A stretch of DNA of 64,000 nucleotides from Pseudomonas sp. ICMP22404 (GTDB lineage: Bacteria > Pseudomonadota > Gammaproteobacteria > Pseudomonadales > Pseudomonadaceae): NCBI RefSeq assembly GCF_006227205.1, contig NZ_VCNG01000008.1, forward strand, positions 62,001 through 126,000, written 5' to 3'. Within the stretch, counting starts at the first letter, position 1. The number at the start of each line of letters is the position of its first letter. A program made the position numbers and the translations under genes. This document shows positions 1 to 7,929 of the stretch, piece by piece. The notes beneath the pieces are model-generated. The model did no database searches and was not told where the DNA came from. It saw only the letters and a program-made list of their open reading frames with translations.

Positions 1-282
1 GGCATCGAGCACTTCTTCGACGCTTGGCCGGGTCGACAGCGGCTTGCCGATCAGTACGGCGATTTCCGCTTCGTAATGCACCGAGCCCCGCTCCACGGGA
101 ATACTGAAACTGCCTTCCAGCGGTACCACGCAACTGCCGGGCTTGATGAACAGCAAGGGTTCGGTGGGCACCGGGTTATCCAGTTCCTTTGCATGTTCGG
201 CGTAGTTACGCCCAATGCACACCACTTTTCCGACCGGGAAGTGGATGCGGGTACCGTCGACATACTGGTGCTGATAGCTCAT
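1..282 (-). CDS. Fumarylacetoacetate hydrolase family protein, 3'-truncated by window edge
   Basis: Only the first 94 codons are inside the window. The start ATG at 282 has an AGGAG ribosome site about 7 nt upstream. The N-terminus carries the FAH-fold features GKVVCIGRNYAEHAKEL and, near residue 70, HYEAEIAVLIG, where Glu71 and Glu73 match the metal-binding E-x-E pair of FAHD1/YcgM-type acylpyruvases and 2-keto-4-pentenoate hydratase relatives. Such enzymes hydrolyse or decarboxylate small diketo acids in the cytoplasm. The gene follows the D-2-hydroxyglutarate dehydrogenase-like gene on the same strand after only 40 nt, so the two are probably co-transcribed. The exact substrate cannot be told from this fragment. 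Confidence 0.85.
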   Translation of the reverse strand, partial: MSYQHQYVDGTRIHFPVGKVVCIGRNYAEHAKELDNPVPTEPLLFIKPGSCVVPLEGSFSIPVERGSVHYEAEIAVLIGKPLSTRPSVEEVLDA

Positions 283-322
283 TACCGACTCCTGTTTTCT
301 GAAACTCATCGGGTGTTTTGCA

Positions 323-1717
323 TCACACCGCGAAAATTTTGCCTGGGTTCATGATGCCGTTCGGGTCGAATGTGGCCTTGATGGCTTTCATGTATTCGAT
401 TTCCACCGGTGAGCGACTATAGGTCAAGTAGTCGCGCTTGGTCATGCCCACGCCGTGTTCCGCCGAAATCGAGCCGTTGTACTTCTCGACGATTTCGAAA
501 ACCCATTTGTTCACGGTCGCACATTTAGCGAAGAACTCATCCTTGCCCAGGTTGTCCGGCTTGAGGATATTCAGGTGCAAGTTGCCGTCGCCGATGTGGC
601 CGTACCAGACCACTTCGAAGTCCGGGTAGTGTTTGCCGACGATCGCGTCGATTTCCTTGAGAAACTCCGGGACTTTCGAGACGGTTACCGAGATGTCGTT
701 CTTGTACGGCGTCCAGTGGGAGATGGTTTCGGAGATGTACTCACGCAGTTTCCACAGATTCTGCAGCTGGGTTTCGCTCTGGCTCATCACGCCATCCAAT
801 ACCCAGCCTTGCTCCACGCAATGCTCGAAGGTTTCCAGGGCCTGATTGGCGACTGCTTCGGTGGTGGCTTCGAATTCCAGCAGGGCGTAGAACGGGCAGT
901 CGGTTTCGAAGGGCGCGGGTACGTCGCCACGGCCCATGATCTTGGCCAAGGCCTTGTCGGAGAAAAACTCGAAGGCCGTCAGGTCGAGTTTTCCCTGGAA
1001 GGCGTGGAGCACTGGCATGATCGAATCGAAGTCCGGCGTGCCGAGCACCATCGCCGTGAGATTTTTCGGCGCCCGATCCAGGCGCATGGTGGCCTCGACC
1101 ACGAAACCGAGGGTGCCTTCGGCGCCGATGAACAGTTGCCGCAGGTCATAGCCGGTGGCGTTCTTGATCAGGTCCTTGTTCAGTTCCAGCAGGTCGCCCT
1201 TACCGGTGACGACTTTCATCCCGGCTACCCAGTTACGGGTCATGCCATAGCGAATCACCTTGATCCCGCCGGCATTGGTGCCGATATTGCCGCCAATCTG
1301 GCTGGAACCGGCCGAAGCGAAGTCCACCGGGTAGTACAGCCCATGCTCTGCGGCCTTGTTCTGTAGCTGCTCGGTGATCACGCCCGGCTGGCAGACGGCG
1401 GTGCGGTCGGTGAGGTTCACCTCGAGAATCCGGTTCATGTAGTCGAATGACACGACCACTTCGCCGTTGGCCGCCACGGCTGCGGCGGAAAGCCCGGTGC
1501 GCCCGCCCGATGGCACCAGGGCAACCCTGCGTTCATTGGCCCAGCGCACGATGGCCTGGACCTGTTCGATGGTCTTTGGGAAGACGATGGCGCTCGGCGC
1601 CGGGGCGAAGTGTCGCGTCCAATCCCTGCCATAGGCTTGCAGGGAGTCGGCATCGGTCAGGACCTTGCCAGGCTCGACGAGGGTCTTGAGCTCTTCTATC
1701 AGGGCAGAATGGGTCAT
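323..1717 (-). CDS. FAD-binding oxidase, D-2-hydroxyglutarate dehydrogenase-like (GlcD/D2HGDH family)
   Basis: The 464-aa product is a VAO/FAD_binding_4 oxidoreductase. The FAD-binding part shows PSGGRTGLS at residues 69-77 and a GGNIGTNAGGIKVIRYG stretch near 140. The C-terminal FAD-oxidase half has GHIGDGNLHLN and SAEHGVG, the His-rich metal and active-site motifs of D-lactate/D-2-hydroxyglutarate dehydrogenases, and ends NPGKIF. I place the start at the ATG at 1717 (MTHSALIEEL), which fits family N-termini; a GTG at 1747 and an ATG at 1741 lie upstream in frame. The gene is divergent from serA. In P. stutzeri the equivalent enzyme removes the D-2-hydroxyglutarate made by SerA and so drives serine synthesis, and the same role is inferred here. 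Glycolate or D-lactate oxidation is the alternative. Confidence 0.85.
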   Translation of the reverse strand: MTHSALIEELKTLVEPGKVLTDADSLQAYGRDWTRHFAPAPSAIVFPKTIEQVQAIVRWANERRVALVPSGGRTGLSAAAVAANGEVVVSFDYMNRILEVNLTDRTAVCQPGVITEQLQNKAAEHGLYYPVDFASAGSSQIGGNIGTNAGGIKVIRYGMTRNWVAGMKVVTGKGDLLELNKDLIKNATGYDLRQLFIGAEGTLGFVVEATMRLDRAPKNLTAMVLGTPDFDSIMPVLHAFQGKLDLTAFEFFSDKALAKIMGRGDVPAPFETDCPFYALLEFEATTEAVANQALETFEHCVEQGWVLDGVMSQSETQLQNLWKLREYISETISHWTPYKNDISVTVSKVPEFLKEIDAIVGKHYPDFEVVWYGHIGDGNLHLNILKPDNLGKDEFFAKCATVNKWVFEIVEKYNGSISAEHGVGMTKRDYLTYSRSPVEIEYMKAIKATFDPNGIMNPGKIFAV

Positions 1718-1791
1718 CGACAAAACTCTCGAACAATTCATGGTCACCCTGAGAACGCTTCATGTCGCAGAATGAGTGTTTGCAGGTCGCA

Positions 1792-1803
1792 TATGCTAGC
1801 ATA
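1792..1803. promoter_or_regulatory. Perfect 12-bp palindrome in the serA/dehydrogenase divergent promoter region
   Basis: TATGCTAGCATA reads the same on both strands and sits in the 201-bp space between the two divergent starts. It could supply -10-like hexamers in both directions or bind a dimeric regulator. Neither role is shown by the sequence alone. Confidence 0.35.
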
Positions 1804-1918
1804 CCGCCCCCGTAGAACAGTGCCGAAGGTCGTTCTGCGGCGACGGCCATCACGCCGGTCGGGCCAGCATGCGCGGTCCGATTCCCTGCCATTTTTTCCG
1901 GGACACAGGTTTACGCAG

Positions 1919-3148
1919 ATGAGCAAGACTTCTCTCGATAAGAGCAAGATCAGGTTCCTTCTCCTCGAAGGCGTCCACCAATCGGCTGTCGACGTCCTCA
2001 AGTCGGCGGGCTATACCAGTATCGAGTACATCACCAGTTCTCTGCCGGAAGCCCAGCTCAAGGAAAAGATCGCCGATGCTCATTTCATCGGCATTCGCTC
2101 CCGCACTCAATTGACCGAAGAGATCTTTGACCACGCCAAGAAACTGGTGGCGGTCGGCTGTTTCTGCATCGGCACCAACCAGGTTGACCTCGACGCGGCT
2201 CGCGAGCGCGGTATCGCGGTGTTCAACGCACCGTACTCCAACACCCGTTCCGTTGCCGAACTGGTGCTGGCCGAAGCCATCCTGCTGTTGCGCGGCATCC
2301 CCGAGAAAAACGCTTCCTGCCACCGTGGCGGCTGGATCAAGAGCGCGGCCAACTCCTTCGAAATCCGTGGCAAGAAGCTGGGTATCGTCGGTTATGGCTC
2401 GATCGGCACCCAGTTGTCGGTCCTGGCCGAAGGCTTGGGGATGCAGGTGTTCTTCTACGACACCGTGACCAAGCTGCCACTGGGCAACGCCACCCAGGTC
2501 AACGATCTGCATGAGTTGCTGGGCATGTCCGACATCGTGACCCTGCACGTGCCGGAAACCGCAGCGACCCAGTGGATGATCGGCGAGAAAGAAATCCGCG
2601 CCATCAAGAAGGGCGGGATCCTGATCAACGCCGCCCGCGGTACGGTGGTCAAGCTCGACGCCCTGGCCGACGCGATCAAGGACAAGCACCTGATCGGCGC
2701 TGCCATCGACGTGTTCCCGGTGGAGCCGCGCTCCAACGACGATATCTTCGAAAGCCCGCTGCGTGGCCTGGACAACGTGATCCTGACCCCGCACATCGGC
2801 GGTTCCACGGCTGAAGCCCAGGCCAACATCGGTCTGGAAGTGGCGGAAAAACTGGTCAAGTACAGCGACAACGGTACTTCGGTATCGTCCGTGAACTTCC
2901 CGGAAGTGGCCTTGCCGGCGCACCCTGGCAAACACCGCCTGCTGCACATCCACGAAAACATCCCGGGTGTGATGAGCGAGATCAACAAGGTCTTCGCGGA
3001 AAACGGCATCAACATTTCCGGTCAGTTCCTGCAGACCAACGAGAAAGTCGGCTACGTCGTGATCGACGTCGACGCCGAATACTCGGACCTGGCGCAAGAG
3101 AAGCTGCAGCACATCAAGGGCACCATCCGGTCCCGCGTGTTGTTCTAA
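1919..3148 (+). CDS. serA: D-3-phosphoglycerate dehydrogenase
   Basis: This 409-aa enzyme oxidises 3-phosphoglycerate to 3-phosphohydroxypyruvate with NAD+, the first step of serine synthesis; family members also reduce 2-oxoglutarate to D-2-hydroxyglutarate. The Rossmann motif GIVGYGSIG lies at residues 155-163. The catalytic Arg is in NAARGTVV, the Glu follows in the DVFPVEP segment and the His is in TPHIGG. The C-terminal 75 residues form an ACT domain (HENIPGVMSEINKVF), usually the serine feedback site. Length and domain order are those of E. coli-type SerA. The start MSKTSLDKSK at 1919 is chosen by family length; an open frame extends further upstream without family similarity. A strong terminator follows. 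Confidence 0.97.
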   Translation: MSKTSLDKSKIRFLLLEGVHQSAVDVLKSAGYTSIEYITSSLPEAQLKEKIADAHFIGIRSRTQLTEEIFDHAKKLVAVGCFCIGTNQVDLDAARERGIAVFNAPYSNTRSVAELVLAEAILLLRGIPEKNASCHRGGWIKSAANSFEIRGKKLGIVGYGSIGTQLSVLAEGLGMQVFFYDTVTKLPLGNATQVNDLHELLGMSDIVTLHVPETAATQWMIGEKEIRAIKKGGILINAARGTVVKLDALADAIKDKHLIGAAIDVFPVEPRSNDDIFESPLRGLDNVILTPHIGGSTAEAQANIGLEVAEKLVKYSDNGTSVSSVNFPEVALPAHPGKHRLLHIHENIPGVMSEINKVFAENGINISGQFLQTNEKVGYVVIDVDAEYSDLAQEKLQHIKGTIRSRVLF

Positions 3149-3190
3149 AGAGCAGTGGCGAGCTGTTAGCTTCAAGTGGCATGTAATGAA

Positions 3191-3224
3191 AAAACGGGAG
3201 TCCATAAGGACTCCCGTTTTTTAT
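3191..3224 (+). terminator. Rho-independent terminator of serA
   Basis: A 13-bp perfect stem (AAAACGGGAGTCC / GGACTCCCGTTTT) with a 4-nt loop is followed by a T-run. It is A-rich before and T-rich after, so it can work in both directions and may also serve the convergent DUF4399 gene. Confidence 0.92.
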
Positions 3225-3237
3225 GGCTGACATAAAC

Positions 3238-3267
3238 CTGTGGGAGCGAGCCTGCTCGCTCCCACAG
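3238..3267. repeat. Short REP palindrome (GTGGGAGCGAG family)
   Basis: Two 13-nt perfect arms (CTGTGGGAGCGAG and its complement) close on a CCTG loop. This is the minimal version of the REP sequence that occurs as longer paired REPINs elsewhere in the window. Confidence 0.85.
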
Positions 3268-3294
3268 AGGTTATTTACTGTCAGCCAATCACGT

Positions 3295-3717
3295 TTATTT
3301 CACGTTTACGGTGATCTTTTCGGAGACAATCGGCGGATCGAACGGTACATGGCTGAAGTCGCCCAGCTCCAGCTGCAAGGTGTGCTTGCCGGGCGCCAGC
3401 TTGATGGTGGCTTCGGTCTGCGCCTTGCCGAAGTGCATGTGGTTGGCATCGACCGGTATCGCCGTACCGGCGGCAGGCAGTTTGTCGACGTCGATCAGCA
3501 GGTGGTGATGTCCGGTGTTTTTTGTCGTATTACCCACCGGCGCCAGCGCAATGCCCTCGACGCCGAACCTGACCTTGAATTCCTGGGAGACGGTGGCGCC
3601 ATCGGCTGGGGACACGATAAATACTTTTGCGCCTTCAGGCGCAGGCGTTGCTGCCGCCAGCATCGACGTTCCCAGCAACAGGCCTGCTAAAAATACACGT
3701 GACATAAAGCTTTTCAT
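3295..3717 (-). CDS. DUF4399-domain periplasmic protein
   Basis: The 140-aa product starts with a signal peptide (MKSFMSRVFLAGLLLGTSMLA) probably cut after an AAA motif near residue 23. The rest matches the DUF4399 pattern: VFIVSPADGATVSQEFKVRFGVEG, a GHHHLLIDVD segment, HMHFGKAQTEA, and a terminal APGKHTLQLELGDFSHVPFDPP. The conserved His-rich GHHH and HMHFG segments suggest metal binding, but no activity is established for the family. GGAG precedes the ATG. It is convergent with serA and divergent from the solute-binding gene. It is probably exported to the periplasm; function unknown. Confidence 0.88.
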   Translation of the reverse strand: MKSFMSRVFLAGLLLGTSMLAAATPAPEGAKVFIVSPADGATVSQEFKVRFGVEGIALAPVGNTTKNTGHHHLLIDVDKLPAAGTAIPVDANHMHFGKAQTEATIKLAPGKHTLQLELGDFSHVPFDPPIVSEKITVNVK

Positions 3718-3850
3718 TTTTTTCTCCAGTTTTTCCGCGAAATCCTATTGGTCGTGACAACTTCATGACCAATCGTTGTCGAAGCCTGCAACAACCATAG
3801 CAAAGCGAGCCTGAAACGAGCGTCGCTTGTACAAATACCAAGGAGTGACC

Positions 3851-4417
3851 ATGCGTTTCCTGCCTGGCCTGATCTGCCTGCTACCCCTCTTGAGCCCTTT
3901 GGCCCATGCCGAACTGATCGACGACATCAACGACCGTGGCGAACTGCGCATCGCCCTCGAAGCCAATGCCGCCCCCTTCAACTTCAAGGAAGACGGCAAG
4001 CTCACCGGTTTCGAAGTGGAACTGGGCCAGATGCTGGCCAATGAACTCGATGTACGCGCCGACTTTGTGGTCACCGATGCCGCGGATCTGCTGAGCGGCG
4101 TGGAAAGCGGCAAGTACGACGTCGCCATCAACCACATAGCAATGACCCCGGAACTGGCGGAACGTTTCGACACCAGTGCCGCTTACAGCCACCCGGATGC
4201 GCAATTGTTGGCGAAGAAGGAGGACACACCGCGCCCGCTCATGATGGCGCAGTCTTTCCAACCGGAAGAAAAGAGCGGTCCGGCACCGAGCCTGGTGATT
4301 CCGTTCCAGAAGGGCAACCCGGCGTTCAAGGCCAGCGTGGACAACGCCCTGGCGCGTATCAAGGATGATGGGAGGCTGGAGCAGTTGTCGCAGAAGTGGT
4401 TGGGTAAGCAGCAGTGA
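3851..4417 (+). CDS. Truncated-type periplasmic amino-acid-binding protein (SBP_bac_3 family)
   Basis: The ATG at 3851 has AAGGAG 5-6 nt upstream and begins a signal peptide (MRFLPGLICLLPLLSPLAHA). The mature part opens like a polar-amino-acid binding protein: RGELRIALEANAAPFNFKEDGKLTGFEVELGQMLA, then YDVAINHIAMTPELAERFD. At 188 aa it is some 60-80 residues shorter than the family. The second lobe, normally carrying GKKVGVQ-GT-like and GRxDAxxxD motifs, is replaced by about 35 residues before the usual C-terminal helix (ARIKDDGRLEQLSQKWLG). The reading frame is intact, so this looks like a naturally reduced protein, not a pseudogene. No transporter genes are adjacent. A sensor or scavenger role would be a guess. 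Confidence 0.8.
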   Translation: MRFLPGLICLLPLLSPLAHAELIDDINDRGELRIALEANAAPFNFKEDGKLTGFEVELGQMLANELDVRADFVVTDAADLLSGVESGKYDVAINHIAMTPELAERFDTSAAYSHPDAQLLAKKEDTPRPLMMAQSFQPEEKSGPAPSLVIPFQKGNPAFKASVDNALARIKDDGRLEQLSQKWLGKQQ

Positions 4418-4446
4418 CAGGTTATTAAAGAGTCAGGCGCGGTCTT

Positions 4447-4579
4447 TGTGGCGAGGGGATTTATCCCCGCTGGGGTGCGAAGCGCCCCCCATACTACCGA
4501 AACCGATCAACCTGACAGTTCGAGGCATTAGCTTTTAGGGCTGCTTCGCACCCCAGCGGGGATAAATCCCCTCGCCACA
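4447..4579. repeat. REPIN-like inverted pair, GTGGCGAGGGGATTTATCCCC family
   Basis: A left arm of about 40 nt (TGTGGCGAGGGGATTTATCC, then CCGCTGGGGTGCGAAGC) is repeated inverted at 4540-4579 with a roughly 53-nt spacer. Each arm holds its own small palindrome (GGGGATTTATCCCC). It lies between two convergent genes and may stop transcription. Confidence 0.88.
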
Positions 4580-4594
4580 GGGGGGCTGTGGGCC

Positions 4595-5221
4595 TTAAGA
4601 CTTGCGCCAGACACTCGCCAGCCATGGCTGCTGCTCCCGGGGCAGTCCCGTCGGCCGATAGTAGTGTTCCAGCTCCACAAAACCGGCTGCGATGAGCTGC
4701 GTGCGCCAGGCCTCGAGGTCGTGGTAGGCGCCGAAGCGCTGGCCGCTCCAGCCTTCCTGGTTCTCGCCCCGGGGATTGGAGCTGAACAGCACGCCACCAG
4801 GCTTGAGGGTGGCATGCAGTTGCTTGAGCACCCGCGGCAATTCCTGGGTCGGGATATGAAACAGCACGGCGTTGGCGAAGATCCCGTCGAAACGCTCGCT
4901 TGGCAGGTCCAGTCGCAGGAAATCCTGTTGCCAGACTTCGCAGCCGCTGTCCTGGCGAGCCATCCGGGCGAATTCCTGTGAGCCATCGAGCCCCACCGCA
5001 ATGTGCCCCATGCGGGTGAAGGTCTGCAGATCCCTTCCCGGGCCGCAACCGAAATCGAGAATGTGAAGCGGTGCCGGGCCGTGGATATGCCGCAACAGCG
5101 CATCGATGTTCTGGCTGACGTCGTGATCACGAGTGCCGTCGCGAAAGCTCTCGGCGACCGAGTCGTAATGGCCCAGGGTCGTGGTGGTGATGGCGTTGAG
5201 GTCGTCGGAGGAGTGTTTCAT
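4595..5221 (-). CDS. Class I SAM-dependent methyltransferase
   Basis: The 208-aa protein has the methyltransferase motif I HILDFGCGPGRDL at residues 53-65, an acidic residue after the second strand (VGLDGS), motif IV-like FDGIFANAVLFHIP and the post-motif LKPGGVLFSSNPRG. This is the Methyltransf_11/25 layout with no extra domain. The substrate is unknown. It ends just before a repeat and starts about 60 nt from the end of metI on the same strand, so it could be a distal member of the upstream organosulfur operon, but no sequence evidence ties it to sulfur metabolism. Confidence 0.88.
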   Translation of the reverse strand: MKHSSDDLNAITTTTLGHYDSVAESFRDGTRDHDVSQNIDALLRHIHGPAPLHILDFGCGPGRDLQTFTRMGHIAVGLDGSQEFARMARQDSGCEVWQQDFLRLDLPSERFDGIFANAVLFHIPTQELPRVLKQLHATLKPGGVLFSSNPRGENQEGWSGQRFGAYHDLEAWRTQLIAAGFVELEHYYRPTGLPREQQPWLASVWRKS

Positions 5222-5277
5222 GGCGAGGCTTGAGTGGGGAGCGAAGGCCGACTATACCCCATCGTCACAGCATCCAC

Positions 5278-5922
5278 TCAACGCCTGTTCAGCCCTCGCG
5301 CCAACCGATCACCGCCCAATTGAATCAGCGCCACCAGTGCTACCAGCAGCACGATCACGGTGAGCATGATCTGGCTGTCGAAGCGCTGGTAACCATAACG
5401 ATAGGCAATGTCCCCCAGGCCGCCGGCGCCGATGGCTCCGGCCATGGCTGAGGAATTGATCATGGTCACCAACGTGATGGTAAAACCACCCACGATACCC
5501 GGCAGCGCTTCTGGCAACAGCACGTGCCAGACGATATGCCAGCGTCGGCAACCCATGGCCTGGGCGGCTTCGATCAAGCCGTGGTCGACTTCTCGCAGGC
5601 TGACTTCGGCGATGCGGGCGAAGAACGGTGTGGCGGCGATGGTCAACGGCACCACGGCTGCCCACACGCCGTAGGTGGTACCGACGATCAGTCGCGTGAA
5701 CGGGATCAGCGCCACCATGAGGATCAGGAACGGTATCGAACGGAACAGATTCACGAACGCGCCAAGGGCGCGGTTCAGCGTGGGCGCTTCGTAGATCCCG
5801 CCCTTGCCGCTGGTGACCAGAATCACCGCCAGCGCGATGCCGGTTGGTAACGCGATCAGCGACGACACGCCCACCATCAGCAGTGTGTCGATGAAACCCT
5901 GCAGCAACCGATCAAACCACAT
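5278..5922 (-). CDS. metI: Methionine-type ABC transporter permease
   Basis: The 214-aa permease has five or six hydrophobic segments and the BPD_transp_1 EAA loop (EAAQAMGCRRWHIVWHVLLPEALPG) typical of MetI. The start MWFDRLLQGF at 5922 overlaps the last 11 nt of metN, which implies translational coupling. Together with MetN and MetQ it forms an inner-membrane importer of the MetNIQ (D/L-methionine) family. The surrounding flavoenzymes for organosulfur oxidation suggest the real substrate may be methionine, a methionine derivative or another small organosulfur compound. The symbol reflects family membership, not tested specificity. Confidence 0.9.
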   Translation of the reverse strand: MWFDRLLQGFIDTLLMVGVSSLIALPTGIALAVILVTSGKGGIYEAPTLNRALGAFVNLFRSIPFLILMVALIPFTRLIVGTTYGVWAAVVPLTIAATPFFARIAEVSLREVDHGLIEAAQAMGCRRWHIVWHVLLPEALPGIVGGFTITLVTMINSSAMAGAIGAGGLGDIAYRYGYQRFDSQIMLTVIVLLVALVALIQLGGDRLARGLNRR

Positions 5923-7030
5923 AGCCCAGTACCTCCACCTGTTGCGCCCAATTGCCGGCGCGCTGTCGCAGTTCCTCGACGCCCCAGGACGAGCCGCTGA
6001 CCGCCAGCAACAATTGTCCCAGTCCATGACCCTGAATCCGTTCGATGCCTCCATGCAGCAGTCGTACCCGTCCGCCCAAGGCACTGAATAACGCCGCGAG
6101 ATCCGGCTCCTCCCGCCCCGTACCAGTGAATTGCAAGCGCAGCACCGCGGCTGCATCCGCCGATGGTGGCTGTGTCTGCAAACGGCTTTGCAATTCCTCC
6201 GGCAAGGCCTGTTGCAACGGCGCCAACAATGTCCGGCTGACCTCATGCCGCGGATTGCCGAACACCTCCCAGACCGGCCCCTGTTCAACGATCCGCCCTT
6301 GTTCGAGCACCACCACGCGGTCGCAGACTTCACGGATCACCGCCATTTCATGGGTGATCAACACGATGGTCAGGCCCAGCCGCTGATTGATCTGGCGCAG
6401 CAGGCCGAGAATCGATTGGGTGGTCTCCGGGTCCAGGGCCGAGGTGGCCTCGTCGCACAGCAAGATCTGTGGGTCGTGCACCAGCGCCCGGGCGATCCCG
6501 ACGCGTTGCTTCTGGCCACCCGAGAGCTGCGCCGGATAAGCCTTGTGCTTGTCTTGCAGGCCGACCAGTTCCAGCAGTTCGCGGACTTTGCGCTGGCGCT
6601 GTGCCTTGGGTACGCCGGCGACCTTCAGCGGTAATTCGACGTTTTGCCATACGGTCTTGGCCGACATCAGGTTGAAATGCTGGAAGATCATGCCGATGCG
6701 TCGGCGCAATTCCACCAGGCGATCTTCATCGAATCCGCCGATGTCGACCTGATCGATCAGCACCCGTCCGCTGCTGGGTTGTTCCAGGCGGTTGATGGTA
6801 CGGATCAATGATGACTTGCCGGCGCCGCTGCGGCCGATGATGCCGAACACTTCGCCATGCTGGATCGCCAGGTCGATGCCCTGCAGAGCCGCTACCCGGG
6901 CGCCGTTGTAGGTCTTGCCCACGCCGATGAAACGTACGTGGGCGCGGTTGAACTCTGGATGCAGCTCGGTGTGCGTGGCGCTGAGGGGCAAGGTGGCTTC
7001 TGGTCTGGGAAGGGCATTGGCGACGCTCAT
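5912..7030 (-). CDS. metN: Methionine-type ABC transporter ATP-binding protein
   Basis: This 372-aa ATPase has Walker A GRSGAGKS at residues 66-73, the ABC signature LSGGQKQRVGIARAL, Walker B ILLCDEATSALDPET and the switch His in ITHEM. After the ATPase core a C-terminal extension of about 100 residues corresponds to the NIL/ACT-like regulatory domain that lets MetN sense intracellular methionine. The N-terminus is about 30 residues longer than E. coli MetN. The start ATG at 7030 is preceded by GGGAGGG, 2 nt after the metQ stop. It is third from the end of the operon and powers the MetI channel. Confidence 0.92.
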   Translation of the reverse strand: MSVANALPRPEATLPLSATHTELHPEFNRAHVRFIGVGKTYNGARVAALQGIDLAIQHGEVFGIIGRSGAGKSSLIRTINRLEQPSSGRVLIDQVDIGGFDEDRLVELRRRIGMIFQHFNLMSAKTVWQNVELPLKVAGVPKAQRQRKVRELLELVGLQDKHKAYPAQLSGGQKQRVGIARALVHDPQILLCDEATSALDPETTQSILGLLRQINQRLGLTIVLITHEMAVIREVCDRVVVLEQGRIVEQGPVWEVFGNPRHEVSRTLLAPLQQALPEELQSRLQTQPPSADAAAVLRLQFTGTGREEPDLAALFSALGGRVRLLHGGIERIQGHGLGQLLLAVSGSSWGVEELRQRAGNWAQQVEVLGYVV

Positions 7031-7032
7031 GG

Positions 7033-7842
7033 TCAGCCCTCCCAACCGGCCTGATAGAGCTTGCCATGGGCCTTGTCCAGGGCTGCCCGCACCGCAGGAG
7101 AGTGTTGATAGATGTCGACGAACTTGATCAGCCGCGGGTCATTCTTGCTCTTGGGCTGGATCACGAACTGGATGACGTATTCCTTGTGATCGAGGCCGTC
7201 GAACAGCAACGCGGAGGTGGCGTCGAAGGTGTTCGCCAGGCGAATGTAGGCGGGGTATCCCTGCACCAGGTCGGCGTCTTCATAGGCGCGCACCAGTTGC
7301 ACGGCTTCGACCTGCAGGATCCGGAGCTTCTTCGGGTTGGCGACGATGTCATCCTCGGTGGCCTTGTAGCCCACTCCCGGCTTGAGCGTGATCAACCCGG
7401 CCTTGGCCAGCAGTTGCAAGCCGCGCCCGCTGTTGATCGGATCATTGGCAATGGCGACGCTAGCACCCTCGGGCAGTTCGTCGAAGCTTTTGTATTTCTT
7501 CGAGTAGAGGCCGACGTTGTTGATGATTCCCGGTGCGAACGGCACCAGGTCGAACCCGGCGGCGGCCTTGGCATTTTCCAGGAACGGGATGTGCTGGAAA
7601 TAGTTCACGTCGATATCGCCGGAGGCGAGGCTGACGTTCGGTGCGATCCAGTCGCTGAACTCCACCAACTCGACCTTCAGGCCTTGTTTGGACGCTTCGT
7701 CCACGGCGGCCTCCAGGGGGATGGCGAATGCGGCGGTGGTACCGATTTTCAGCGGCGCGTCGGCGGCAAACAGTGTCGAGCTGAACAGACTGAGAAGCAG
7801 GGCCAGTGTTTTGACTGGCAGGGTCAGGCGTTGCTTTGTCAT
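7033..7842 (-). CDS. metQ: MetQ/NlpA-family substrate-binding protein
   Basis: The 269-aa product has a cleavable signal peptide (MTKQRLTLPVKTLALLLSLF, cut near FAA-DAP) but no lipobox Cys, so it is probably a soluble periplasmic protein and not a lipoprotein like E. coli MetQ. Family motifs include DVNYFQHIPFLE, FAPGIINNVGLYSKKY, VAIANDPINSGRGLQLL, VEAVQLVRAYEDADL and a C-terminal SPAVRAALDKAHGKLYQAGW. The start at 7842 gives the best signal peptide; an in-frame extension upstream lacks family similarity. It delivers substrate to MetNI. The lipobox-free form plus the neighbouring SfnB and LLM enzymes point to a specialised organosulfur ligand, which is an inference. Confidence 0.9.
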   Translation of the reverse strand: MTKQRLTLPVKTLALLLSLFSSTLFAADAPLKIGTTAAFAIPLEAAVDEASKQGLKVELVEFSDWIAPNVSLASGDIDVNYFQHIPFLENAKAAAGFDLVPFAPGIINNVGLYSKKYKSFDELPEGASVAIANDPINSGRGLQLLAKAGLITLKPGVGYKATEDDIVANPKKLRILQVEAVQLVRAYEDADLVQGYPAYIRLANTFDATSALLFDGLDHKEYVIQFVIQPKSKNDPRLIKFVDIYQHSPAVRAALDKAHGKLYQAGWEG

Positions 7843-7929
7843 GTAGGTATTCCAGTCATTGATGAATAGTCGCAGGTCCTTGTGGCGAGGGAGCCGTTCC
7901 CTCACCAAGGTTTGCCTTGGTCTGGCAGG

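Noticed and set aside
1850..3205. A 451-codon frame opposite serA
   Set aside because: It is the antisense frame of a well-conserved gene in GC-rich DNA, with no ribosome site and no family features.
5923..6333. A long upstream extension of metI
   Set aside because: It runs through metN in another frame; the real start at 5922 fits the family.
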